Shown here: positions 1 through 5,769 of the stretch, in pieces
How the letters are laid out: every line of letters starts with the position of its first letter
Numbering within the stretch: the stretch's first letter is position 1
Notes under the pieces: generated by a model
Databases searched by the model: none
What the model was told of the DNA's origin: nothing
What the model saw: the letters and a program-made list of their open reading frames with translations, nothing else
Source: CAXMST01 sp035267205
GTDB lineage: Bacteria; Actinomycetota; Thermoleophilia; Solirubrobacterales; 70-9
DNA length: 9,687 nt
NCBI GenBank assembly: GCA_035267205.1
Contig: DATFLZ010000047.1
Span: forward strand, 1-9,687
Reading direction: 5' to 3'
Translations under genes and position numbers: made by a program

Positions 1-2
1 CT

Positions 3-341
3 GTGGACATGGAGCGCGGACAGGCGTCGGTCGCGCTGCTCGCGACGCTGCCGGCGCTGTTCGCGGCGGTCGCCGTGCTCGCGCAGGTCGCTCTGATCGG
101 ATACGCGGCATGGTCGGCGACCGGGGCGGCCCGCGCGGGAGCACGCGCGGATCACGTCGGCGCCCCGCCACGGCCCGCTGCGCTGGGCGCGCTTCCCGGC
201 GGGCTGCGGCCGGATGCACGGGTCGAGCTCGACGGGGCGCAACCGCGGGTCCGGGTGGAGGTCCGGCCCGGGAGGCTCCTCGACTTCCTGCCCGTGCCCC
301 GGGTCGCGGCGTCCGCGGGCCTCGATCCGGAGTCGTGGTGA
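3..341 (+). CDS. TadE-like pseudopilin (minor pilin of a Tad/Flp pilus), start uncertain
   Basis: Small membrane-anchored protein of about 112 residues that resembles the TadE family, the minor pseudopilins of Tad/Flp pili. A short basic leader ends in RGQASVALLATLPALF, a type-IV-prepilin-like junction with likely cleavage G6|Q7. One hydrophobic helix follows (about residues 9-34), then an alanine/arginine-rich stretch and a beta-rich tail containing VRVEVRPG. TadE proteins usually have Glu at +5 after the cleavage Gly; here that position is Ala, as in several TadE/G variants. The window begins at this gene, so the start could be GTG at 3, ATG at 9, or a codon further upstream. The stop overlaps the GTG of the next gene by 4 nt, which indicates translational coupling in one operon. 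Family placement rests on the N-terminal pattern and on two neighbours of the same type. Confidence 0.7.
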   Translation: MDMERGQASVALLATLPALFAAVAVLAQVALIGYAAWSATGAARAGARADHVGAPPRPAALGALPGGLRPDARVELDGAQPRVRVEVRPGRLLDFLPVPRVAASAGLDPESW

Positions 342-742
342 CGCGCGCCGCCGCGCCCCCCTCGAAGCGCGGAGCGGCACGCTCGACGGCGGGCGCGGCC
401 GGCCAGGCGCAGCTCGAGCTGGTCGCCGCGATCCCTGCCCTGATCGCGGTGGCGGCGATCATCCTGCAGCTGATGGCGGTCGGCTACGCGCAGTCGCTCG
501 CCGATGGCTCGGCCGAAGCCGGCGCCCTCGCGATCGCCGCGGGCCGGGATCCGGAGCCGGCCGTGCGATCCGCGGTCCCCGGATGGGCCGCCCGGCGGGT
601 CGAGCCCGACATCGAAGGCGGACGCGTGGAGGTCCGGATGCAGCCGCCGGTCCTGATCCCCGGGTTGGGCCGTCGGCTGGAGGTCAGCTCGGAGGCCTGG
701 GTCCGGCCCCCGGCGTCCGACCGCGATGCGGGCGGAGGCTGA
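338..742 (+). CDS. TadE-like pseudopilin with intact E5 prepilin motif
   Basis: A 134-residue TadE-like pseudopilin. A 22-residue leader (basic, with no hydrophobic segment) ends in AGQAQLELVAAIPALI. The G22|Q23 junction has Glu27 at the +5 position expected by prepilin peptidases. A single helix covers about residues 27-48. The C-terminal part holds VEVRMQPPVLIPGLG, matching the VRVEVRPG strand of the preceding gene and the VRVEVRARMEVRLMG strand of the next, so the three look like related minor pilins. I chose GTG 338 because GGAG lies 5 nt upstream (329-332) and because it overlaps the preceding stop as GTGA. The alternative GTG at 335 is too close to that GGAG. It is probably co-transcribed with both neighbours and anchored in the cytoplasmic membrane with its C-terminus outside. 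Confidence 0.75.
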   Translation: MTRAAAPPSKRGAARSTAGAAGQAQLELVAAIPALIAVAAIILQLMAVGYAQSLADGSAEAGALAIAAGRDPEPAVRSAVPGWAARRVEPDIEGGRVEVRMQPPVLIPGLGRRLEVSSEAWVRPPASDRDAGGG

Positions 743-744
743 GG

Positions 745-2775
745 GTGGCCCCGCTGATCATCGCGACCCACACGCCCGCCGCGGGGAGCGCCTGCGCCGA
801 GGCGGCGGCGATCGCGGTCGCCGCCACCCGCAGCGGTCGTGGGGCCGAGCGGGCGGCCCTGCTGATCGACGCGACGGGCCGGCGGCAGTGGCGCAATACG
901 CTGCTCGCCTCCGACGCCGCCCGGGGCCTGGCTCGCGGCCTGGCGGTGGCTGGTGAAGAGATCGCGGATTCGGAGCTGGGCGCGATCTGCGTCAGGGGGC
1001 GGATCGCCGTCGGGGCGGTACCGGCCGATCCAGCGGACGCGCTGCGGCTCGTCGACGCGACGGCGGACTGCGGCAGCCAGCGCGTCCTGAGCGTCCTCCC
1101 CGAGCACTTCCGGGTGGTGATGGACGAGGTCCCCGCCGGGACCGCGTCGGTGATGCTGCGCTCCCGGGGCGGCTCCGACCGCGACCTCGCCGCCGCTCTC
1201 TCGATCGAGCTCAGGGCGCGCAACGTCCGCCACAAGATCTGGCTCGGCGGGCTCGGAGCGATCGGCGCCGGTCGTGCCCGAGCGGGCCTCGAGCCCGGCG
1301 GGCCGGCGGGGGGTAGGGCGCGGCGTCTGTGCGCAGCGCTCGGCGAGGAGCCGGCACCCGAGCGGCACCCGCCCGCCGGCACCCTCAAGCAGTGGCTGCG
1401 GTTCGGCTCGGAGACCGGGCAGGCGCTCCCCGCCCTCCTCGGCCTCGTCGCGGTCGTCCTCCTGCTCGCGGGAGCGCTGGTGGCGCTCGGCGGCGCCGCC
1501 ACGGCCAAGGGCAGGGCGCAGCGCGCAGTCGACCTGGCGGCGGTGTCGGCCGCGCGTTCCATGCGCGATGACTTCGATCGCCTTTTCATCCCCGCCCGGA
1601 GGCCCGATGGAACCCGAGATCCCCGTCACCTGAGCCGCGCGGAGTATCTGGATCGGGGGAGCGCCGCGGCGCTCGACGCCGGGCGGCACAACGGCCTCGC
1701 GGCCGGTTCGCTCCGCGTCGAGTTTCCCGACGAGGAATCGATCGCCCCTGTCCGGGTCGAGGTCCGCGCCCGGATGGAGGTCCGGCTCATGGGTCGGGAT
1801 CCGAGTCCGGCCGCCCGCACCACGGTCCGCGCCACCGCCGGGATCGAGCCCGGGACGGCGGGTCCGCCCGGATCGCAGGCACCCGCGGTTGCCTCCGGCG
1901 GTGGCTATTCGGGCCCGCTCGCCTACCGGCAGGGCAAGCCGATGCGGCCGGACGTGGCGGCCGCCTTCGATCGGCTCAGCGGGGCGGCGGGCTCCGCCGG
2001 CCACGCGCTGATCGTCAACTCGGCCTTCCGCTCCGACGCCGAGCAGGCCGCACTGTTCGCGGCGAATCCCGATCCGAAGTGGGTCGCGCCGCCGGGCCGG
2101 TCGCTGCACCGGTGCGCGACCGAGCTCGACCTCGGCCCGCCCTCGGCGCACGGCTGGCTCGCGGCAAACGCGGGCCGGTTTGGATTCGTCCGCAGGTACG
2201 CGTGGGAGGCCTGGCATTTCGGGTTCACAGAACCGGCACCGTGCTCGACCGCTGCCGACCGCGCGTCCGGACCGGCGCGCTCGTCGGGCGGCGGCGGACC
2301 CGGCGATGGGCGCGCCGCGAGGTCGGCGGGCCTGCCCGCGTTCGTGCCCGGCTTCGCTCGGGCGCCGCTGCTCTCCGCTGCCGCCCGGCACGATGTCTCC
2401 GCGGAGTTGCTGGCGGCACAGCTGCTGGTCGAGTCGAACTTCAATCCGGCCGCCGTCTCGCCGGCGGGGGCGCGCGGGATCGCCCAGTTCATGCCGGCCA
2501 CCGCGGCCGCGTACGGGCTCGACGATCCCTTCGATCCGGCGGCGGCCATCGCCGCGCAGGCGCGCCTGATGTCGGAGCTGCTCGGCCGCTTCGGCTCGGT
2601 GCAGCTGGCGCTCGCCGCCTACAACGCCGGGCCCGGAGCCGTGTCAGGTTGTTCGTGCGTGCCGCCCTATCCCGAGACCCAGGCCTACGTCACGCGCATC
2701 CTCGGGATCCTGGATGGGGCCGGGGCGCTGGGCGCATCCGGCCCGCCACCGCTCGAGGTGCGGCTGCTCGAATAG
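745..2775 (+). CDS. Multidomain Tad-locus protein: unknown N-domain, TadG-like helix, VanY D,D-carboxypeptidase, SLT transglycosylase
   Basis: A 676-residue ORF starting at GTG 745, supported by GGAGG (734-738) 6 nt upstream and a 2-nt gap after the previous stop. Residues 1-200 are an alpha/beta-looking domain I cannot assign; the start (LIIATHTPAAGSACAEAA) recalls a ParA/MinD fold without a Walker lysine. Residues 224-250 are TGQALPALLG plus a hydrophobic helix, as in TadG-like pilus proteins; the TadG-like part runs to about 375. Residues about 392-500 are VanY-like: SLHRCATELD gives putative zinc ligands H455 and D462, and WEAWHFGF gives E488 and H491. Residues about 530-660 are a lytic transglycosylase domain with catalytic E563 (LLVESNFNP), GARGIAQFMPAT and AYNAGPGAV. 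It could cut both peptide and glycan of the wall, probably outside the membrane, to make room for the pilus. Third-position GC stays high throughout frame 1, so the fusion looks like real coding sequence, though a frameshift near 1310 cannot be excluded. Confidence 0.75.
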   Translation: MAPLIIATHTPAAGSACAEAAAIAVAATRSGRGAERAALLIDATGRRQWRNTLLASDAARGLARGLAVAGEEIADSELGAICVRGRIAVGAVPADPADALRLVDATADCGSQRVLSVLPEHFRVVMDEVPAGTASVMLRSRGGSDRDLAAALSIELRARNVRHKIWLGGLGAIGAGRARAGLEPGGPAGGRARRLCAALGEEPAPERHPPAGTLKQWLRFGSETGQALPALLGLVAVVLLLAGALVALGGAATAKGRAQRAVDLAAVSAARSMRDDFDRLFIPARRPDGTRDPRHLSRAEYLDRGSAAALDAGRHNGLAAGSLRVEFPDEESIAPVRVEVRARMEVRLMGRDPSPAARTTVRATAGIEPGTAGPPGSQAPAVASGGGYSGPLAYRQGKPMRPDVAAAFDRLSGAAGSAGHALIVNSAFRSDAEQAALFAANPDPKWVAPPGRSLHRCATELDLGPPSAHGWLAANAGRFGFVRRYAWEAWHFGFTEPAPCSTAADRASGPARSSGGGGPGDGRAARSAGLPAFVPGFARAPLLSAAARHDVSAELLAAQLLVESNFNPAAVSPAGARGIAQFMPATAAAYGLDDPFDPAAAIAAQARLMSELLGRFGSVQLALAAYNAGPGAVSGCSCVPPYPETQAYVTRILGILDGAGALGASGPPPLEVRLLE

Positions 2776-2784
2776 GGTTGCGGC

Positions 2785-3252
2785 ATGGAGCCAGCACAGA
2801 TCAACGGAATAGAAGAGATGAAGGCGGCCGTCGGGAAGACCTTCGGACCCGGCGAGTGGCGCGAGATCACGCAGGCCGACATCGATGCGTTCGCCGACCT
2901 CTCCCGCGACGACCAGTGGATCCACGTCGATGTGGAGCGAGCGAAGACGGAGAGCCCGTTCGGGACGACCATCGCTCACGGGAACCTGACGCTCTCGGCG
3001 ATCGACGGGCTGCGGCTCGGCCTGATGCAGTCATCGGGATTCAAGCTCGGTGTCAACTACGGCTGGAACAAGGTCAGGTTCCCCGCGCCGGTGCCCGCGG
3101 GCTCACGGATCAGGGCGAGCGTCGAGGTCGCCTCAGTCGACGATGTCGGCGGTGGCTGGTTTCAGATCACGACGGTCTTCACCGTCGAGGTCGAGGGCAA
3201 CGAGAAGCCCTGCTGCGTGGCCGAGCACGTCGGCCGCGCCCTGGCCGGCTAG
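2785..3252 (+). CDS. MaoC-family (R)-specific enoyl-thioester dehydratase, Rv0130/NodN-like
   Basis: A 155-residue single hot-dog-fold protein. It closely resembles, from memory, the mycobacterial Rv0130 (HtdZ) type of (R)-specific 3-hydroxyacyl-thioester dehydratase. These enzymes reversibly hydrate trans-2-enoyl-CoA or -ACP in the cytoplasm. The hydratase motif is FADLSRDDQWIHVDVERA with probable catalytic D42 and H47, followed by SPFGTTIAHGNLTL and NYGWNKVRFPAPVPAGSRIR, all hallmarks of the family. Length is typical and there is no signal peptide. The ATG lies 9 nt after the transglycosylase stop with a modest AGGG about 7 nt upstream, so read-through transcription from the pilus block is possible, although no functional link is evident. 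Its TAG stop shares a CTAG with the stop of the convergent gene. Substrate chain length cannot be read from sequence. Confidence in the family is high. Confidence 0.92.
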   Translation: MEPAQINGIEEMKAAVGKTFGPGEWREITQADIDAFADLSRDDQWIHVDVERAKTESPFGTTIAHGNLTLSAIDGLRLGLMQSSGFKLGVNYGWNKVRFPAPVPAGSRIRASVEVASVDDVGGGWFQITTVFTVEVEGNEKPCCVAEHVGRALAG

Positions 3253-4268
3253 CCGCCTGCCTCCCGACCGTCAACCGGAGCGGGCGCCGGGTTCTCCCAG
3301 GGGCCGGCGAGGAAGTGGCCACCCGGGTCGGCCCTCCGGCCCTGCAGCCGCTTTCGCAGACGGAGCAGTCGCAGGCGGCTGGAGGCGAGGCGATCGTCGG
3401 GCACGTCGAGGAGGAAGCGTTCGACCGGGCACCAGAGCACCAGGTCGGGCCGCTCGCGCTTGACGAGCCCGTAGTCGAAGGCGCTCGTGTGGGCGAACGC
3501 CAGGCGGCTGAACGACTCCTTGAGAAAGGGGAGCAGTTGGTAGGAGAAGGACTCGCCGAACAGCACGGCACGGGGGAGGGGGGAGGGTCCGGGGCGCTCG
3601 AACGTGATCATCCGCCCGTGGTTGGCGATCAGGTTGTCGCTGCGGAGCTCCGCGCGGGCCTCCCGGAGGCGCGCGGCGATCGTTCGCCCGGCGCGAGGTG
3701 GGTCGAGCTTCGATCCGAGGTCGCCGGGGACGTTGAGCCGGCGCCACTCGATCGCCTCCTCGGCGGGCAGCCGGAGCTCGATGCCGCTCTCCGACAGTCC
3801 GCGGGCGATCTCGGTGCAGGCCACGTAGGCGCCGCGAGCGGTCCAGTGCGTATCGCTCAGTGAGTAGGTGATCCCGCCGCGCTTGGCGCGCCGGATCGCG
3901 TCGGCCGGGTAGATCACCGGCGCGGCGGCGGTTGCGGCGGCGTCCAGGAGCTCGTGGATCGGCCGCCGTGGCGCCGGCTCGATCCCGTCCGGGAGCATCT
4001 CCGCGTACACCGCCTCCTTGTCGGGGGCGATCAGTCCCTGCCAGCGCACGCCGAGCGACCGCAGCCGCCGAACCCGGGCCTCGAGCGCCTCCCTCCACGC
4101 GGCCGCCCAGCCCGGAGGTGGGGTCAGGGCGCCGGTGTGCTGGTCCAGCACCCGGTTCGTGTCCCCGCGCATGAACAGGAATTCCTCACGCCCCTCGAGG
4201 ACCTCGATCGGCTCAGGGGGCTCGCGCATGCCGGTTGCCGCCGCGGATAGGCGGCGTTCGCGCGCCAC
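3249..4268 (-). CDS. AlgX/AlgJ-like SGNH-fold protein (putative O-acetyltransferase)
   Basis: A protein of 339 residues (GTG start at 4268) that resembles the SGNH domain of the AlgX/AlgJ polysaccharide O-acetyltransferases. It carries VLEGREEFLFMRGDTNRVLDQ, the 'glycine-rich entry' strand of the family; LSDTHWTARGAY with the D139-x-H141 pair; and VLFGESFSYQLLPFL with the nucleophile candidate S240. Together these make a plausible Ser-His-Asp triad. Unlike AlgX/AlgJ there is no signal peptide or membrane helix, which leaves its location unclear. An alternative start is ATG 4229 (14 residues in), just before the conserved part. GGCGGGAC a few nt before the GTG is a weak ribosome site. It sits 24 nt downstream of the cupredoxin gene, in the same frame, and is probably its operon partner. 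The acceptor glycan is unknown; a plain esterase is also possible. Confidence 0.72.
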   Translation of the reverse strand: MARERRLSAAATGMREPPEPIEVLEGREEFLFMRGDTNRVLDQHTGALTPPPGWAAAWREALEARVRRLRSLGVRWQGLIAPDKEAVYAEMLPDGIEPAPRRPIHELLDAAATAAAPVIYPADAIRRAKRGGITYSLSDTHWTARGAYVACTEIARGLSESGIELRLPAEEAIEWRRLNVPGDLGSKLDPPRAGRTIAARLREARAELRSDNLIANHGRMITFERPGPSPLPRAVLFGESFSYQLLPFLKESFSRLAFAHTSAFDYGLVKRERPDLVLWCPVERFLLDVPDDRLASSRLRLLRLRKRLQGRRADPGGHFLAGPWENPAPAPVDGREAGG

Positions 4269-4292
4269 GAAGTCCCGCCGCGCGCGCGGCCG

Positions 4293-4745
4293 CTATTCGA
4301 CGGTGAGCGTGGCCTCCATGCCGCCGGCTCGGTGCCCGCCGACCGAGCAGTAGTAGGTGTAGGTGCCCGGTTCGAGGTCGAGGTCGACCGACTCGGACGA
4401 CTCGGAGATCACCGTGGTGCCACCGATGTCGTTGCCCGAGGAGTCCTCGACGCGGACGTCGTGGCCCAGCGCCGCCGGATTCGAGAAGTCGATCGTCACG
4501 GTCCCGGCCTTGGTCGAGACGTCGCCGGTCGTGTAGGAGAGGCCACCGCTGGGGTCGGCCTCGATCTCGACCGTGCCACCCTTGCCTCCGGAGTCGCCCG
4601 ATGCGGTCGTCTCCTCCGCCGGGGCCTCCTCCGTGGTGGTCGCGGCCTCCGTGGTCGCGTCCGAGGAGTCGTCGCTGCCACAGGCGGCGAGGGCCAGCGC
4701 GGCGATCGCCAGCGCGGCGAGGGAAAGAATCAGCTTGCGGTTCAA
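4293..4745 (-). CDS. Lipoprotein cupredoxin (type I blue-copper, plastocyanin-like)
   Basis: A 150-residue exported copper protein. The N-terminus is a classic lipoprotein signal (MNRKLIL, a hydrophobic core, then LAAC with lipidated Cys22). A 35-residue Ser/Thr/Glu/Ala-rich linker follows, then a cupredoxin domain from about residue 57. All four type I copper ligands are visible: H95 (LGHDV), C133 and H138 (YYCSVGGH) and M143 (HRAGGM), in the C-x4-H-x4-M spacing of plastocyanin/pseudoazurin-like proteins. It should carry one electron at, or store copper on, the outer face of the membrane. The start is TTG at 4745, fixed by a perfect AAGGAGG (4752-4758 on the complement) with 6-nt spacing. 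An imperfect inverted repeat lies just upstream of this ribosome site. Redox partner unknown; no oxidase or dehydrogenase is adjacent. Confidence 0.93.
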   Translation of the reverse strand: MNRKLILSLAALAIAALALAACGSDDSSDATTEAATTTEEAPAEETTASGDSGGKGGTVEIEADPSGGLSYTTGDVSTKAGTVTIDFSNPAALGHDVRVEDSSGNDIGGTTVISESSESVDLDLEPGTYTYYCSVGGHRAGGMEATLTVE

Positions 4746-4751
4746 GGGGGG

Positions 4752-4758
4752 CCTCCTT
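4752..4758 (-). promoter_or_regulatory. Strong Shine-Dalgarno for the TTG-started cupredoxin gene
   Basis: On the minus strand AAGGAGG is followed by six C residues and then TTG. This near-perfect anti-16S complement at standard spacing decides the start codon, since no ATG or GTG gives a complete lipoprotein signal here. TTG is rarer than ATG or GTG in this window. Confidence 0.85.
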
Positions 4759-4760
4759 CT

Positions 4761-4783
4761 CTAGGGGTCTCCGTAGACCCTAG
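4761..4783 (-). repeat. Imperfect inverted repeat in the cupredoxin 5' leader (operator or hairpin)
   Basis: Plus-strand arms CTAGGGGTCT (4761-4770) and AGACCCTAG (4775-4783) flank a 4-nt centre CCGT. They pair over 9 bp with one bulged base. On the cupredoxin strand the repeat ends 2 nt before the AAGGAGG site, so it could be a regulator-binding dyad (for instance for a metal sensor) or an RNA hairpin that affects initiation. It is not a normal intrinsic terminator, because no T-run follows on either strand. Structure is seen directly; function is inferred. Confidence 0.55.
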
Positions 4784-4836
4784 ATGACTTGCTCCCCGAC
4801 CTCCACCGTCAGCCCGCTGGCGTCTCCCCGGCTGCT

Positions 4837-5658
4837 TCAGCGGCCGTCGAACCTCACGTCTTCGCCCGCGAAGAACGCCCTGACCCCGTTCCGAAGATCC
4901 TCGGTGGCCATGCTGTCCGCGATCCCGTGCCGCTCCAGCTGGAGGTGGTCGGCGAGCCCGTTGTCGAGGCTCTCCCAGGCGAGGCGCTTGACCGTGCGGA
5001 CGTAGTGCGGTGCCATCGCGGCCAGCTTCTCGGCCTTGGCCCGCGCCGTGTCGAGCAGCTCCCCGGCCGGCACGACCTTGGCCACCAGTCCGGCCTCGAG
5101 GGCCTGGGCAGCGTTCAGATTCGGGTCGTTGAGCATCAGCTCTGCGGCCTTCGAGGGGCCGATCACGCGCGGCAGGAAGTAGGTCATGCCACCGTCGGGT
5201 GAGGCGCCGATCCGCCCGTACGCGCAGGCGAAGAAGGCGTCCTCGGAGGCGATGCGCACGTCGCACATCAACGCCAGCGAGAAGCCCGCGCCGGCGGCCG
5301 GCCCGTTGACTGCGGCGATCACCGGAAACGGGATTCGGCGAAAGTCGATGATCGCCTGGTGCAGGACATCGGCTCCGCGCCGGACCGCGGAGGGCAGATC
5401 GACATCAGGATCCTCGACCCCCTTGCGGAACCAGTTGACGTCCCCGCCCGCCGAGAACCCGCGGCCGGCGCCGGTCACGATCAGCGCCCGGTAGGGGGCG
5501 CGGTCGGCGAGCCAGGCAGCAACGCGCATCAGCTCGTCGATGGTGGCCGGGTCGAAGGAGTTGAGGTCGTCCGGACGGTTCAACGTCATCGTGCCGATCT
5601 CACCGTCCTGGCTCAGGTCGATGTTCTCGAGCTCGGGCGGTGGGGTGGTCTCGCGCAT
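4837..5658 (-). CDS. Crotonase-superfamily enoyl-CoA hydratase/isomerase, PaaG-like active site
   Basis: A 273-residue cytoplasmic acyl-CoA enzyme of the crotonase fold. The oxyanion-hole segments are present: GRGFSAGGDV (residues 66-74) and NGPAAGAGFSLAL (118-130). The C-terminus has the usual trimer-helix pattern ending EDLRNGVRAFFAGEDVRFDGR. At the catalytic segment the usual hydratase Glu is missing: the sequence is AYGRIGASPDGGMTYFLPR, with Asp155 where PaaG-type isomerases place their Asp. E173 (AAEL) occupies the second Glu position. This fits a double-bond isomerase or an unusual hydratase better than a standard FadB-type hydratase. ATG 5658 is chosen because GAGGAGG lies 5 nt upstream; a GTG at 5688 would add ten poorly conserved residues. 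It is divergent from uvrC and followed 91 nt later by the cupredoxin gene on the same strand. Confidence 0.9.
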   Translation of the reverse strand: MRETTPPPELENIDLSQDGEIGTMTLNRPDDLNSFDPATIDELMRVAAWLADRAPYRALIVTGAGRGFSAGGDVNWFRKGVEDPDVDLPSAVRRGADVLHQAIIDFRRIPFPVIAAVNGPAAGAGFSLALMCDVRIASEDAFFACAYGRIGASPDGGMTYFLPRVIGPSKAAELMLNDPNLNAAQALEAGLVAKVVPAGELLDTARAKAEKLAAMAPHYVRTVKRLAWESLDNGLADHLQLERHGIADSMATEDLRNGVRAFFAGEDVRFDGR

Positions 5659-5717
5659 CGGGTCCTCCTCGCACGCCTGGGCGCTCACCGGCCGGGAGCG
5701 ATCGCGGGCGCCGTTGA

Positions 5718-5746
5718 TTGACTGGTCAGTCAGCCAGGACTATATC
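5718..5746 (+). promoter_or_regulatory. Sigma70-type promoter for uvrC
   Basis: TTGACT (5718-5723) and TATATC (5741-5746) are separated by 17 bp, the optimal spacing. The region is distinctly AT-richer than its surroundings. Expected transcription start is about 5752-5755, giving a leader of some 15-18 nt before the uvrC ATG; that leader has only a weak AGGG close to the start. On the other strand TATAGT (5744-5739) is a 5/6 match to a -10 box and could serve the crotonase gene, but no good -35 accompanies it. Confidence 0.6.
5719..5732. promoter_or_regulatory. Palindromic operator TGACT-N4-AGTCA (TetR-type)
   Basis: A perfect 5-bp dyad, TGACT GGTC AGTCA, overlaps the -35 box and spacer of the uvrC promoter. 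It lies around the expected start point of a minus-strand transcript toward the crotonase gene. TGACTGNNCAGTCA-like dyads are typical binding sites of TetR/AcrR-family repressors, many of which sense acyl-CoA and control beta-oxidation genes. No regulator gene lies in the window. The symmetry is seen directly; the protein family is inferred. Confidence 0.5.
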
Positions 5747-5769
5747 CGGCGCCTCCTACAGTTAGGGCG

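Noticed and set aside
484..2391. A 635-codon open frame on the minus strand opposite the Tad/VanY gene
   Set aside because: It is Arg/Pro/Gly-rich low-complexity translation with no recognisable motif. The opposite strand carries recognisable VanY and transglycosylase motifs. Long antisense frames are expected at this GC content.
2079..3863. A 594-codon plus-strand frame crossing 2079-3863
   Set aside because: It runs across the end of the transglycosylase gene, the whole MaoC gene and into a minus-strand gene, all with better evidence, and has no family motif.
4805..4840. CAGCC...GGCTG pairing after the crotonase stop as a terminator
   Set aside because: It has a five-bp stem, a long loop and no T-run on the minus strand.
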